DNA from: CAWHMS01 sp963830495
GTDB lineage: Bacteria; Actinomycetota; Actinomycetes; Propionibacteriales; Nocardioidaceae
NCBI GenBank assembly: GCA_963830495.1
Contig: CAWHMS010000003.1
Location: 806,001 to 870,000, forward strand
DNA length: 64,000 nt
Reading direction: 5' to 3'
In this document: piece by piece, positions 26,260 through 34,423 of the stretch
How positions within the stretch are numbered: the first letter of the stretch is position 1
Layout of the letters: every line of letters begins with the position of its first letter
The notes under the pieces: generated by a model
What the model was told of the DNA's origin: nothing
The model's input: the letters and a program-made list of their open reading frames with translations, nothing else
The model's database searches: none
Position numbers and translations under genes: made by a program

Positions 26260-27837
26260 CACGGTCATGCTCAACCCGTCCTGACCGGGTCGGAAGGCCA
26301 GCTCGGCGCGGTAGCCGGCACCGGTCCACTGCGGCAGCGGCACGGCGGCACCAGAGGGGTCGCGTCGCTGGCTCCGGACCTGCCCCTCCCGGGTGATCTC
26401 GGCGACCGTACGCCGCAGCACCAGGCGCCACTGCCGAGGCTCGGCCGGCTCAGGCCCGGCGGCGAGGAGCGCTGCGTCCACCGTGGCGGTGAAGCCGCTG
26501 CGGTCAAAGATCTGACCCGCGGCGCCGACCCATGCCGTGACGTCGGGCGATACCCACTCGACCACGGCCGCGGCGACCTCGGCGCCGTCGTTCGATCGCC
26601 AGGCCGCCGTCAGACTGGTCGGCAGCTCGCCGGGCGGCACGCCGCGGATCAATGCCCAACCAGTAACCGAGAGCCGGTCACCCTCGACGGCGACCTCGAT
26701 CAACCTCGCGTCGAACACCATCTCGTGGTCGCCCAGCCGAAGCAGCGCCGCCGGTACGGACCCATCGTCGACGGCAGCGAAGGAAGCCCAGACAGCCGAG
26801 CCGCGGACCGTCAGGGTGGGTGCACCGTGCTCGCTCATCATCTGCTCCATGACTGCGGTGGCCTCCCCGCGCCGTCCGTGCGCCGCGAGCCAGGCAGCCA
26901 ACCGGTGCTGTACCGGTATCCGCCACTCGGCGATCGCGTCGACCTCCACCATGGCCCGGATGCCCCGCTGCAGCGCGGTCCAGTACCTGTCGTCACAGCC
27001 CGGGATCTCACGGAGGTAGAGCGGCAGGTCGCCCGGGAGCTCCCTCCGCAGCCACTGCTCCCGCACCGGGGGCGTTGCCAAGCCCTCGACGAGTGCAGTG
27101 GTCATCTGCTTGGTGAGGATGCGGTCTTCGAGGTCGGCGAGCTCGTGCCGGCGCTGCGTGATCGACGACCCGTCGGACCGGGTTCGCCACAGGTAGACCG
27201 GGCGCACCAGCACGTCGAGTGCGTCGGCGAGCAGGTAGGCATTGGTCATGGCGACCTGGTCCTCGTAGCGAACTCCCTCCGGGAAGCTCAGGTCGGCGCG
27301 ATCCCAGAATGCACGGCGGAAGACCTTGCTCCAGGCGAAGACGTTGCTGATGACCTCGGGAAGGTCGTCGGCGCGGATGCCCAGCCTCCGCTGGCGGTGG
27401 ACAGGACGCAGCCAGGCAGGCTCGACGGCATCGCCAGGCACCCCCTGCAGCACGGAGCCGACGACGAAGTCGGAGCCGGACTCGTCCAGCGTCGACACCA
27501 TGAGCTCATAGGCGTACGGCGGGACCGCGTCGTCGGAGTCGGCGAAGGCGAGGAACTCGCCGCGCGCCTGCCGCACGCCGGTGTTCCGTGCCGCGCTGAG
27601 CCCCGCATTGGCCTGCCGGACGATCGAGAAGCCGGGGTGCCGGTCGACGTACTGCTGTGCGATCTGCAGCGATCCGTCCGTGGATCCGTCGTCGACGAGC
27701 ACGACCTCGAGGTCCGGGTAGGTCTGGGCCAGGATGCTGTCGAGGCATTCGGCGAGATACGCCTCGACGTTGTAGACCGGTACGACGACGGAGAGGCGAG
27801 GTTGCTGACCACGTCGGCCGCGCAATCGGGACAGCAT
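26245..27837 (-). CDS. Glycosyltransferase family 2 protein
   Basis: A cytoplasmic GT-A glycosyltransferase of 530 residues from ATG 27837 (537 from the ATG at 27858). The catalytic domain is N-terminal: RLSVVVPVYNVEAYL, VVLVDDGSTDGS, GLSAARNTG and the nucleotide-sugar DXD region FADSDD. Acceptor-side features include VRYEDQVAMTNAYLLAD. The last 200 residues form a separate beta-rich domain of unknown role. Family GT2 enzymes of this sort build surface polysaccharides or teichoic-acid-like polymers. ATG 27837 is preferred because the domain begins right after it and the longer form overlaps nuoD's start. Confidence 0.88.
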   Translation of the reverse strand: MLSRLRGRRGQQPRLSVVVPVYNVEAYLAECLDSILAQTYPDLEVVLVDDGSTDGSLQIAQQYVDRHPGFSIVRQANAGLSAARNTGVRQARGEFLAFADSDDAVPPYAYELMVSTLDESGSDFVVGSVLQGVPGDAVEPAWLRPVHRQRRLGIRADDLPEVISNVFAWSKVFRRAFWDRADLSFPEGVRYEDQVAMTNAYLLADALDVLVRPVYLWRTRSDGSSITQRRHELADLEDRILTKQMTTALVEGLATPPVREQWLRRELPGDLPLYLREIPGCDDRYWTALQRGIRAMVEVDAIAEWRIPVQHRLAAWLAAHGRRGEATAVMEQMMSEHGAPTLTVRGSAVWASFAAVDDGSVPAALLRLGDHEMVFDARLIEVAVEGDRLSVTGWALIRGVPPGELPTSLTAAWRSNDGAEVAAAVVEWVSPDVTAWVGAAGQIFDRSGFTATVDAALLAAGPEPAEPRQWRLVLRRTVAEITREGQVRSQRRDPSGAAVPLPQWTGAGYRAELAFRPGQDGLSMTVSRPG

Positions 27838-27850
27838 CGTGTGCCACGAT
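27836..27850. promoter_or_regulatory. Palindrome between divergent glycosyltransferase and nuoD
   Basis: ATCGTG-TGC-CACGAT, a perfect 6-bp-arm inverted repeat in the 19-bp gap between ATG 27837 (minus) and ATG 27857 (plus). It could be a shared operator; no regulator is identifiable. Confidence 0.3.
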
Positions 27851-27856
27851 AACGAC

Positions 27857-29059
27857 ATGACCGAGCAGCGCGTCGTCGGCGTCGGCGCGGGGGCTGCCGG
27901 CTTCGCGGGCTACGAGCGAGGCGGGCGAGGACCCGACAGCGAGCTCGCGACCGAGGACATGATCCTCAACATCGGTCCGCAGCATCCGGCCACCCATGGC
28001 GTGCTCCGGCTGCGGCTGCGGTTGGACGGGGAACGGATCGTCGAGTGCGACCCCGTGATCGGCTACATGCACCGAGGCGTCGAGAAGCTCTTCGAGGTCC
28101 GTGACTACCGGCAGATCGTCGTGCTCGCCAACCGGCACGACTGGCTTTCGGCATTCTCGTCTGAACTCGGGGTGGTACTGGCGGTCGAGCGGATGCTCGG
28201 CATGGAGGTGCCGATCCGTGCCACCTGGACCCGCACCCTGCTGGCCGAGCTGAACCGGGTGCTCAACCACCTCATGTTCCTCGGCTCCTACCCGCTCGAG
28301 ATCGGGGCGATCACGCCGATCTTCTACGCGTTCCGTGAGCGGGAGACGATCCAGGAGGTCATGGAGGAGGTCTCAGGGGGCCGGATGCACTACATGTTCA
28401 ACCGGGTCGGCGGCCTGAAGGAGGATCTGCCGGCCGGCTGGTTGGGCCGCACGGCCGACGCCGTTGCCGCCGTACGCAAGCGACTGCCCCAGATCGAGGA
28501 GCTCATCTTCGGCAACGAGATCTTCCGTGCCCGCACCCGCGGCGTCGGAGTCCTGGCACCGGAGCTCATCGCGCAGCACGGCGTCAGCGGCCCGATTGCC
28601 CGGGCTTCCGGTGTCGACACCGACCTTCGTCGTGACCAGCCCTACCTCGCGTACGGCGACCTGACCGCCCAGGGCGTGCTCCGCGTGCCCACCCGAAGCG
28701 ATCAGGACTGCTACAGCCGCTTCGGTCTGCTGCTCGACCAGGTGGAGGTTTCCCTCGACCTGGCCGACGCCTGCATCGAGCAGATCAGCAGGCTCCCGCA
28801 GGGACCGATCAACGTGCGACTGCCCAAGATCCTCAAGGCACCCGAGGGTCACACGTACTGCTGGACGGAGAACCCGCTCGGCATCAACGGGTACCTGTTG
28901 GTCTCGCGCGGCGAGAAGACTCCGTGGCGGCTGAAGCTGCGCTCCGCGTCGTTCAACAACATCTCCGTGCTGCCGCGGATGCTCGAGGGCTGTCTGGTGG
29001 CCGACATGGTGGCGATCCTCGGCTCGATGTTCTTCGTCGTGGGAGACATCGACAAGTAG
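27857..29059 (+). CDS. nuoD: NADH-quinone oxidoreductase subunit D (NuoD)
   Basis: A 400-residue homologue of the 49-kDa complex I subunit, which forms the quinone site with NuoB. Family features are all present: NIGPQHPATHGVLRL, IGYMHRGVEKLFE, NRHDWLSAF, GARMH-like SGGRMHYMFNRVGG, PTRSDQDCYSR and the C-terminal ADMVAILGSMFFVVGDIDK. Arg73 in MHRG aligns with human NDUFS2 Arg85, the NDUFAF7 target. No other nuo genes are nearby, so this is an isolated copy, like the extra nuoD of some Streptomyces. An upstream in-frame GTG at 27839 would run into the neighbouring gene. Confidence 0.93.
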   Translation: MTEQRVVGVGAGAAGFAGYERGGRGPDSELATEDMILNIGPQHPATHGVLRLRLRLDGERIVECDPVIGYMHRGVEKLFEVRDYRQIVVLANRHDWLSAFSSELGVVLAVERMLGMEVPIRATWTRTLLAELNRVLNHLMFLGSYPLEIGAITPIFYAFRERETIQEVMEEVSGGRMHYMFNRVGGLKEDLPAGWLGRTADAVAAVRKRLPQIEELIFGNEIFRARTRGVGVLAPELIAQHGVSGPIARASGVDTDLRRDQPYLAYGDLTAQGVLRVPTRSDQDCYSRFGLLLDQVEVSLDLADACIEQISRLPQGPINVRLPKILKAPEGHTYCWTENPLGINGYLLVSRGEKTPWRLKLRSASFNNISVLPRMLEGCLVADMVAILGSMFFVVGDIDK

Positions 29060-29192
29060 GGCGGTGGGGCCGAACTCTCATCCCGCCCGGTCTTGACCTC
29101 TGGGAGATCTGCGGCGTCACAGCGCGTCGATCTTCCCCAAACCCGACGAAGCCTTGAGACGTCTACCTGCTCACGTACGACGGCGTGGTGGC

Positions 29193-29486
29193 TCAGAAGT
29201 CGAAGAGATCCCCGAGGAACGACTCCTTGCGCTTCTTCTTGGTCTGGTGCTGGTTGGGGTAACGACTCGACTGGCTGCGATCGTCGTAGGAGCGGCTCTC
29301 GTCATACCGGGGCTCCGATCGCCCCGCTGAGGGGGAGCTCGGCGGAGTCAGCTCCCCTGATCTGTCGATGATCTTGTCGAGCTCACCACGGTCGAGCCAC
29401 ACGCCACGACACTGCGGGCAATAGTCGATCTCGACACCCTGACGCTCGGTCATCTGAAGGACGGTCTGATCCACGGGGCAGTCCAT
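29193..29486 (-). CDS. TFIIB-type zinc ribbon protein
   Basis: A 97-residue small protein. The N-terminal zinc ribbon has MDCPVDQT and DYCPQCRGVWLDRGELDKII, the pattern of zf-TFIIB domain proteins, although the first knuckle has one cysteine where two are common. The rest is a polar, Ser/Tyr/Arg-rich tail ending KKKRKESFLGDLFDF, a basic patch and a hydrophobic-acidic tip that could be a docking peptide. Function is unknown. It is transcribed away from the cysH-sqdB gene. Confidence 0.8.
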   Translation of the reverse strand: MDCPVDQTVLQMTERQGVEIDYCPQCRGVWLDRGELDKIIDRSGELTPPSSPSAGRSEPRYDESRSYDDRSQSSRYPNQHQTKKKRKESFLGDLFDF

Positions 29487-29601
29487 GCGCCGACTCTACG
29501 GCCTGTGACGACACGCGCCAGACGGGTGGTGCCAGCAGCGTCGAGGCGTGCCTGCCAGCCGCTGCCAGGACTGCCCACACTGGTGGTGCCTACGGGCGGC
29601 A

Positions 29602-29636
29602 CAGGAGGCCGCGCTGCGGCGCGGCCATTACTCCTG
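29602..29636 (+). promoter_or_regulatory. Strong hairpin upstream of cysH-sqdB
   Basis: GGCCGCGC-TGCG-GCGCGGCC (29607-29626) within outer arms CAGGAG (29602-29607) and CTCCTG (29631-29636). A TAGCAT box at 29653-29658, a possible -10 element, lies just downstream. The hairpin may terminate upstream transcription or act as an operator or attenuator. Confidence 0.35.
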
Positions 29637-29714
29637 CGCACCTGGCGGGTGTTAGCATCGCGGCGCATCGGGCCGGCCGCGGCAAGGTCAAGCCAAATCA
29701 AGGGAGTCTCACCA

Positions 29715-31754
29715 GTGGACTACCGGTTTGCCCTCTCGGAAACGCTGGCGGTGCTTCGCACCGTTGCCAGCGACTTCCGTCCTGCAGCGCTGGCCAACGC
29801 CTTTGGCCCGGAGAGCATGGTCATGACCGACCTCATCGTCAAGCATGACCTCGACATCGAGATCTTCAGCATCGACACGGGTCGACTCCCTGAAGAGACC
29901 CACGCGCTGGCACACAGCGTCCACCAGCGGTACGGATCCGTCATCACGATGATCAGCCCGGACGCCGACGAGGTCGCCGCCTGGACGGCTGAGCACGGCC
30001 AGAACGGCTTCTACGACGCGGTCGAGCTCCGACACGGTTGCTGCGGCGTGCGCAAGGTGACGCCGCTGCGTCGTATCCTGACCGACAAGCGCGCCTGGCT
30101 CACCGGACTGCGACGGCAGCAGGCGGCGACCCGTCGGGACCTGACGGTGAGCGCGTGGGACGAGGACTACGGCCTGCAGAAGTTCAACCCCATGCTCACG
30201 TGGACGACCGAGCAGGTGTGGGCCTACATTCACGACCACGCCGTGCCGTACAACGAGCTGTACGACCGCGGCTACACCAGCATCGGCTGCGCGCCGTGCA
30301 CTCGGGCAATCTCCCCCGGGGAGGACCTGCGGGCGGGCCGGTGGTGGTGGGAGATGGGGTCGGTGAAGGAGTGTGGTGTGAACTTCGATCCCGAGACCGG
30401 CCGGATGCAACGGACGACGGCCGTGGCGGCGGGCCCCAGGACCAGTTCCACCGACGACGTCGACCACGTCGGCCAGGGCGACCACGTCGATCAAGGTCGA
30501 CTCGCCACACAGCTGCGCACTGCGGCTTCGACGAACGAGGGAAGGAAAGCCATGCGGGTGCTCATTCTTGGTGGGGACGGTTTCTGTGGCTGGCCCACTG
30601 CGCTGCACCTCTCCGCGCAGGGTCACGAGGTGGCGATCGTGGACAACCTGTCCCGCCGCAAGATCGACATCGAGCTTGAAGTCTCGTCGCTGACGCCGAT
30701 CCGGCCGATGGGTGAGCGGCTGCGCGCCTGGAAGGAGGTCGCCGGCAAGAGCATCGCCTTCCACGACATCGATGTGGCCGTCAACTACCAGCGGCTGCTC
30801 GACCTGCTCGTCGACTGGCAGCCGGACTCGCTAGTCCACTTCGCCGAGCAGCGCGCCGCGCCGTACTCCATGAAGAGCAGCAGGCACAAGCGTTACACGG
30901 TGGACAACAACCTCAACGCCACCAACAACGTCCTGGCGGCAGTCGTCGAGAGCGGCCTCGACATCCACGTGGCCCACCTCGGCACGATGGGCGTCTACGG
31001 CTACGGGACCGCGGGCATGCGCATCCCCGAGGGCTACCTGCAGATCAAGGTGGCGACCGGCGAGGGCAACCTGGTCGATCAGGAGATCCTCTACCCGGCG
31101 AACCCCGGCAGCATCTATCACCTGACCAAGACCCAGGACCAGTTGCTCTTCGCGTACTACAACAAGAACGACCACGTCCGGGTCACGGACCTCCACCAGG
31201 GCATCGTCTGGGGTACGCAGACCAAGGAAACCCGCCTGGACGAGCGGCTGATCAACAGGTTCGACTACGACGGCGACTACGGCACCGTCCTCAACCGATT
31301 CCTGATGCAGGCCGCGATCGAATACCCGCTGACCGTTCACGGCACCGGTGGGCAGACCCGGGCCTTCATCCATATCCAGGACACCGTCCAGTGCATCCAG
31401 TTGGCCCTGGAGAACCCACCCGAGCGCAGCGACCGGGTACAGATCTTCAACCAGATGACAGAGACCCACCGGCTCCGCGACCTGGCCAAGATGATCTCGG
31501 ACCGCACCGGCGCGAGGATCGCGAACCTGCCGAACCCTCGCAACGAGGCAGAGGAGAACGACCTGCACGTCACCAACGACCGGTTCCTCCACCTCGGCCT
31601 CACGCCGATCACCCTGAGCGAGGGACTGATGGAGGAGGTCACCTCGATCACCAAGAAGTACGCCGACCGGTGCGACCGGTCCAAGATTCCGTGCGTCTCG
31701 GTGTGGAGCACTGACGCCGAGGCAGCCAAGGCGGGTCCTGTCGATCCGGTCTGA
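29715..31754 (+). CDS. CysH-SqdB bifunctional ORF: APS reductase domain joined to UDP-sulfoquinovose synthase domain
   Basis: One open frame of 679 codons. Residues 1-230 are an assimilatory adenylylsulfate reductase: Fe-S cysteines Cys109-Cys110 (HGCCGVRK) and Cys192/Cys195 (GCAPCTRA), catalytic Cys220 (KECGVN), phosphate-site SIDTGRLPEET. It reduces APS to sulfite. Residues 280-679 are a full-length SqdB-type SDR: GGDGFCGWPTALHL, VHFAEQRAAPYSM, and a catalytic triad Thr424 (LGTMGVYG), Tyr468 and Lys472 (IYHLTK). It should join sulfite to UDP-glucose as UDP-sulfoquinovose. A 48-residue linker rich in Asp, His and Thr connects them. GTG 29715 has AAGGGAG upstream. A strong internal ribosome-binding site precedes Met280, so separate SqdB may also be made. 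A sulfotransferase gene follows within 3 nt. Confidence 0.85.
   Translation: MDYRFALSETLAVLRTVASDFRPAALANAFGPESMVMTDLIVKHDLDIEIFSIDTGRLPEETHALAHSVHQRYGSVITMISPDADEVAAWTAEHGQNGFYDAVELRHGCCGVRKVTPLRRILTDKRAWLTGLRRQQAATRRDLTVSAWDEDYGLQKFNPMLTWTTEQVWAYIHDHAVPYNELYDRGYTSIGCAPCTRAISPGEDLRAGRWWWEMGSVKECGVNFDPETGRMQRTTAVAAGPRTSSTDDVDHVGQGDHVDQGRLATQLRTAASTNEGRKAMRVLILGGDGFCGWPTALHLSAQGHEVAIVDNLSRRKIDIELEVSSLTPIRPMGERLRAWKEVAGKSIAFHDIDVAVNYQRLLDLLVDWQPDSLVHFAEQRAAPYSMKSSRHKRYTVDNNLNATNNVLAAVVESGLDIHVAHLGTMGVYGYGTAGMRIPEGYLQIKVATGEGNLVDQEILYPANPGSIYHLTKTQDQLLFAYYNKNDHVRVTDLHQGIVWGTQTKETRLDERLINRFDYDGDYGTVLNRFLMQAAIEYPLTVHGTGGQTRAFIHIQDTVQCIQLALENPPERSDRVQIFNQMTETHRLRDLAKMISDRTGARIANLPNPRNEAEENDLHVTNDRFLHLGLTPITLSEGLMEEVTSITKKYADRCDRSKIPCVSVWSTDAEAAKAGPVDPV
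30537..30551 (+). promoter_or_regulatory. Internal ribosome-binding site before the SqdB domain
   Basis: GAGGGAAGGA (30537-30546) sits 5 nt before the in-frame ATG at 30552, which begins MRVLILGGDG, the natural N-terminus of SqdB. It could start a separate 400-residue SqdB inside the fused frame. Confidence 0.6.
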
Positions 31755-31757
31755 CCC

Positions 31758-32510
31758 GTGCCAGATCTCCGCCCGCAGGCCCCCGCCCCGGCCGACCCTC
31801 CCGACCCGGCCGGTGTCGTGTCGTGGGCGGCCATGCGTCGCTACTTTCCCGGGCTCAGGATGGGTGTCTACCTTCGGCCGCTACCGGAGCACGACCTCGT
31901 CTATGTCAAGAACCCCAAGGCCGGCTGTTCCACGATCTTGGTGTGGCTCGACCGTATCCACACCGGCGACCACGAGTTCACGTTCTCCAACGTCCACAAG
32001 GAGCATCGGCTGCCGACTGTCCGTGAGGTCGGCCGCCCGGTCGTGGTGCGGATGATGTCGGGAGCGGCGTACCGCTTCTCGTTCGTGCGCAACCCGTTGC
32101 GGCGCTTCGAGTCGGTCTACTGGGACAAGATGGTCCACGACCTGCGGTGGCGTCCCAACATCCCTGCTGCCCTGGGGGTGGCAGTTGAGCCGGACACCGT
32201 CGTCTCCTTCGAGCAGTTCCTCGCCGCCGTAGAACTGCAGGACCCGGTCAGTGACATGAACCCCCACTGGCGCCCGCAGCACGTCAACCTGATGCATCCG
32301 CTGGTCAGCTACGACCGCATCGGGCGGCTGGAGAGCTTCGAGTCCGACCTGGAGCGCATCCGCGCCGAGGCGGGACTTCCGAGCGTGCCCCTGGAGGTGC
32401 GCAACACCTCGAAGCGAGCCAGCAGCCACAGCGTGTACGACGGTCGGCCGGACCTGGTTCGCAGGGTCGAGCAGATCTACGCCAAGGACTTCGAGGTCTA
32501 CGGCTACTGA
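31758..32510 (+). CDS. Carbohydrate sulfotransferase family protein
   Basis: A 250-residue PAPS-dependent sulfotransferase resembling the HNK-1/chondroitin type (Sulfotransfer_2). The 5'-phosphosulfate loop is VKNPKAGCSTIL (51-62) and the 3'-phosphate site is FVRNPLRRFESVY, with Arg111 and Ser119 in the R-x7-S spacing. MNPHWRPQH recalls the conserved HW-P segment of these enzymes. It has no signal peptide, so it probably sulfates a lipid-linked or nucleotide-linked glycan in the cytoplasm. The start is 3 nt after the cysH-sqdB stop. It ends tail-to-tail with a glycosyltransferase, overlapping by 7 bp. Confidence 0.85.
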   Translation: MPDLRPQAPAPADPPDPAGVVSWAAMRRYFPGLRMGVYLRPLPEHDLVYVKNPKAGCSTILVWLDRIHTGDHEFTFSNVHKEHRLPTVREVGRPVVVRMMSGAAYRFSFVRNPLRRFESVYWDKMVHDLRWRPNIPAALGVAVEPDTVVSFEQFLAAVELQDPVSDMNPHWRPQHVNLMHPLVSYDRIGRLESFESDLERIRAEAGLPSVPLEVRNTSKRASSHSVYDGRPDLVRRVEQIYAKDFEVYGY

Positions 32511-33277
32511 GCCGGCTCGGCCTTCGGTTCTTCCGACGACGCGAGGCCGCGGACCCGGTCGATCGCCATCTCGGGGAGAGAGCGAACCAGGGACTTGTGG
32601 GTGCCGCTCTCAACCATCAACGAGGAGTCCCGCCGCCGCTTGAAGATGATCGTGTCCGGCACGATCACGTGCCGCCAGTCGCGGGCCATCGTCTCAATGC
32701 CGAACTGCCAGTCCTCGCGCGACAAGCCGTGGGCGATGTCCCGGCGCCCGTACGGCACCTCGAGGTGCGCCTCGCGAGGCGTGAGGCACAGCGTGTCGTA
32801 GCAGTTGCGCACGTACAGAAAGTACGGCGTGAAGAGCGGTGAGTCCTGGCTGACGTTGTGGTTCAGCTGGGTGCCACCGTCGAAGATCAGGTTCACTTCC
32901 GGATGCGCGATCACGCGTTCTCCCCGCTCCGCGGCCGCCCTGAGCGTGGCCGCGCCCTCGACGAGCCAGTTCTCACTGAAGAGGTCATCGGCGTCGAGGA
33001 ACGCGATCCAGCGCCCGGCGGCGCGGGGCACGAGCGCGTTGCGAACCAGGCCCGGGTCGCCCTCGTGCACGTCCCACGTCTGCCAATGGCTCAGATCCGA
33101 CTGGTTGAAGTACTCCGTCGTCGCCTCACTCGCGTTGTCGAGCGCGACGACGGTCTGAACCGAGAAGCCGGCCGAGCGGGCAGCCTCGACCGCTGCATCG
33201 GCCGACGTCATCGTGGGCCCGCAGACGAGGGTCTCGTTGTGCGCGGTCACGAACACCGTCAGGTCCGTGCTGGTCAT
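32504..33277 (-). CDS. GT-A (family 2-like) glycosyltransferase, paralogue of 36628-37377
   Basis: A 257-residue GT-A protein. It starts TDLTVFVTAHNETLVCGPTM and includes RNALVPRAAGRWIAFLDADD, with the metal/nucleotide DXD motif, and FSENWLVEG. It is closely similar along its whole length to the product of 36628-37377 (shared FLDADDLFSENWL, IIFKRRRD and PREAHLE). ATG 33277 overlaps the TGA of the preceding GT-B-like gene by 4 bp, so the two are coupled. Donor and acceptor are unknown. It is part of the surface-glycan locus. Confidence 0.85.
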   Translation of the reverse strand: MTSTDLTVFVTAHNETLVCGPTMTSADAAVEAARSAGFSVQTVVALDNASEATTEYFNQSDLSHWQTWDVHEGDPGLVRNALVPRAAGRWIAFLDADDLFSENWLVEGAATLRAAAERGERVIAHPEVNLIFDGGTQLNHNVSQDSPLFTPYFLYVRNCYDTLCLTPREAHLEVPYGRRDIAHGLSREDWQFGIETMARDWRHVIVPDTIIFKRRRDSSLMVESGTHKSLVRSLPEMAIDRVRGLASSEEPKAEPAQ

Positions 33278-34392
33278 CGAGAATCAACTCCTCGGTCGCG
33301 GAGAAGCAGCAACTCAGCCAGGTGTCTCGCAGACCCGTCAGAGGCGGCGGATTCCCCCAGCGGGCCGCCTCCGGGTCTCACGACGCTGGGGAGCTCCGGA
33401 TCGAGCGGCGGGCCGAAGACGTGCAGCTTCTCGCGCGCCTTGCCGGTCATCCTGTAGGTCTCGGCCAGCTCCCGGGCGAGGTCTTCGTCGTCGGTGATCA
33501 CACCCGCGACCTCGTCGAAGGTGCGGTAGAAGTAGCGCATGCTCCAGTCGTCGCGGGCTCGCGTCGCGGTCTCCCCGGTGCCGAGGAAGCACAGGAAGAT
33601 CCGCTCGGAGGCGGCCAGCGCCCGGCCATACGTGGTGAGGGAGTCGTAGAACATCCGCGAGCCCACGTTGACGATGGCGTCGCCGTGGAACGAGCGCAGG
33701 AGCACGACCAGCGCGGTCCGGGCATCCTCCGGCTCCAGGGTGTCCACGATCCGGCCGAACTCGATCTCGCGCACGCCAGACGGAAACTGGTCGACCCGGC
33801 CTCTCGCGCTCGTGCTGGTGTAGACCACGACGATCTCGTCGGGGTCGACGTGGGCCGCAACGGCCTCGACGATGTGCTCCTCCATCCGAGGTCGCCCGCG
33901 GCGCCGAGCCGGGCTAACCACGACCACCAAACGAGCACGGCGGAAGCCGGCCGCTTCCTGGGCACTGTGGACCGCACCGATCTGGTTGGTGACGATGCGG
34001 CGGGTGAAGGGGATCATGCGTGGCTGGGTCAGCTCTCGCCGTGCCTGACCGATCAGTGGCTCGATCTCGACGGCCTTCGCGAACATCTCACCCAGCGTGC
34101 CGGTGCGGAATCTCCGCTGGAGATCGCTGCGCCGCTCGCCGAGCAGCTCCAGCACCTGTTGAGGGGCCAGACCCAGAACCGGCGCCAGCTCCGAAATACC
34201 CGGGGCCAGCGCCTGCCCGGGGGGCGTGGTCGCCATCGACACCTCGGGCGCGCCGTCGGGCCGCGATGCGGCCGTAGCTGTCACTTCCTGAGGCGCCTCA
34301 GGCGGGGGATGCCCCCGGCGTACCAGTCGGCTGCGCAGCCGACCCGCACGGGTACGCAGCCTCCGGTACAACTCAGGCTGCCGGTGCGTCAC
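33274..34392 (-). CDS. Glycosyltransferase-like protein lacking the C-terminal GT-B domain
   Basis: A 372-residue protein whose residues of about 60-340 align with the N-terminal half of the family 4-like protein at 37374-39227. Shared segments are LAPVLGLAPQQVL versus IAPVLGMRPDELV, RTGTLGEMFA, PSGVREIEFG versus PVGVREIDLA, FHGDAIVNVGSRMFYDSL and YGRALAASE. It stops where the partner begins its donor-binding Rossmann domain. It may therefore be a non-catalytic partner subunit, an acceptor-binding domain, or a decayed copy. The frame is open and codon use looks normal, so it is probably expressed. It is coupled to the GT-A gene 32504-33277. Confidence 0.75.
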   Translation of the reverse strand: MTHRQPELYRRLRTRAGRLRSRLVRRGHPPPEAPQEVTATAASRPDGAPEVSMATTPPGQALAPGISELAPVLGLAPQQVLELLGERRSDLQRRFRTGTLGEMFAKAVEIEPLIGQARRELTQPRMIPFTRRIVTNQIGAVHSAQEAAGFRRARLVVVVSPARRRGRPRMEEHIVEAVAAHVDPDEIVVVYTSTSARGRVDQFPSGVREIEFGRIVDTLEPEDARTALVVLLRSFHGDAIVNVGSRMFYDSLTTYGRALAASERIFLCFLGTGETATRARDDWSMRYFYRTFDEVAGVITDDEDLARELAETYRMTGKAREKLHVFGPPLDPELPSVVRPGGGPLGESAASDGSARHLAELLLLRDRGVDSR

Positions 34393-34423
34393 TGGTCATC
34401 CCCTCCGCAGGCTTCGTCGGTGG

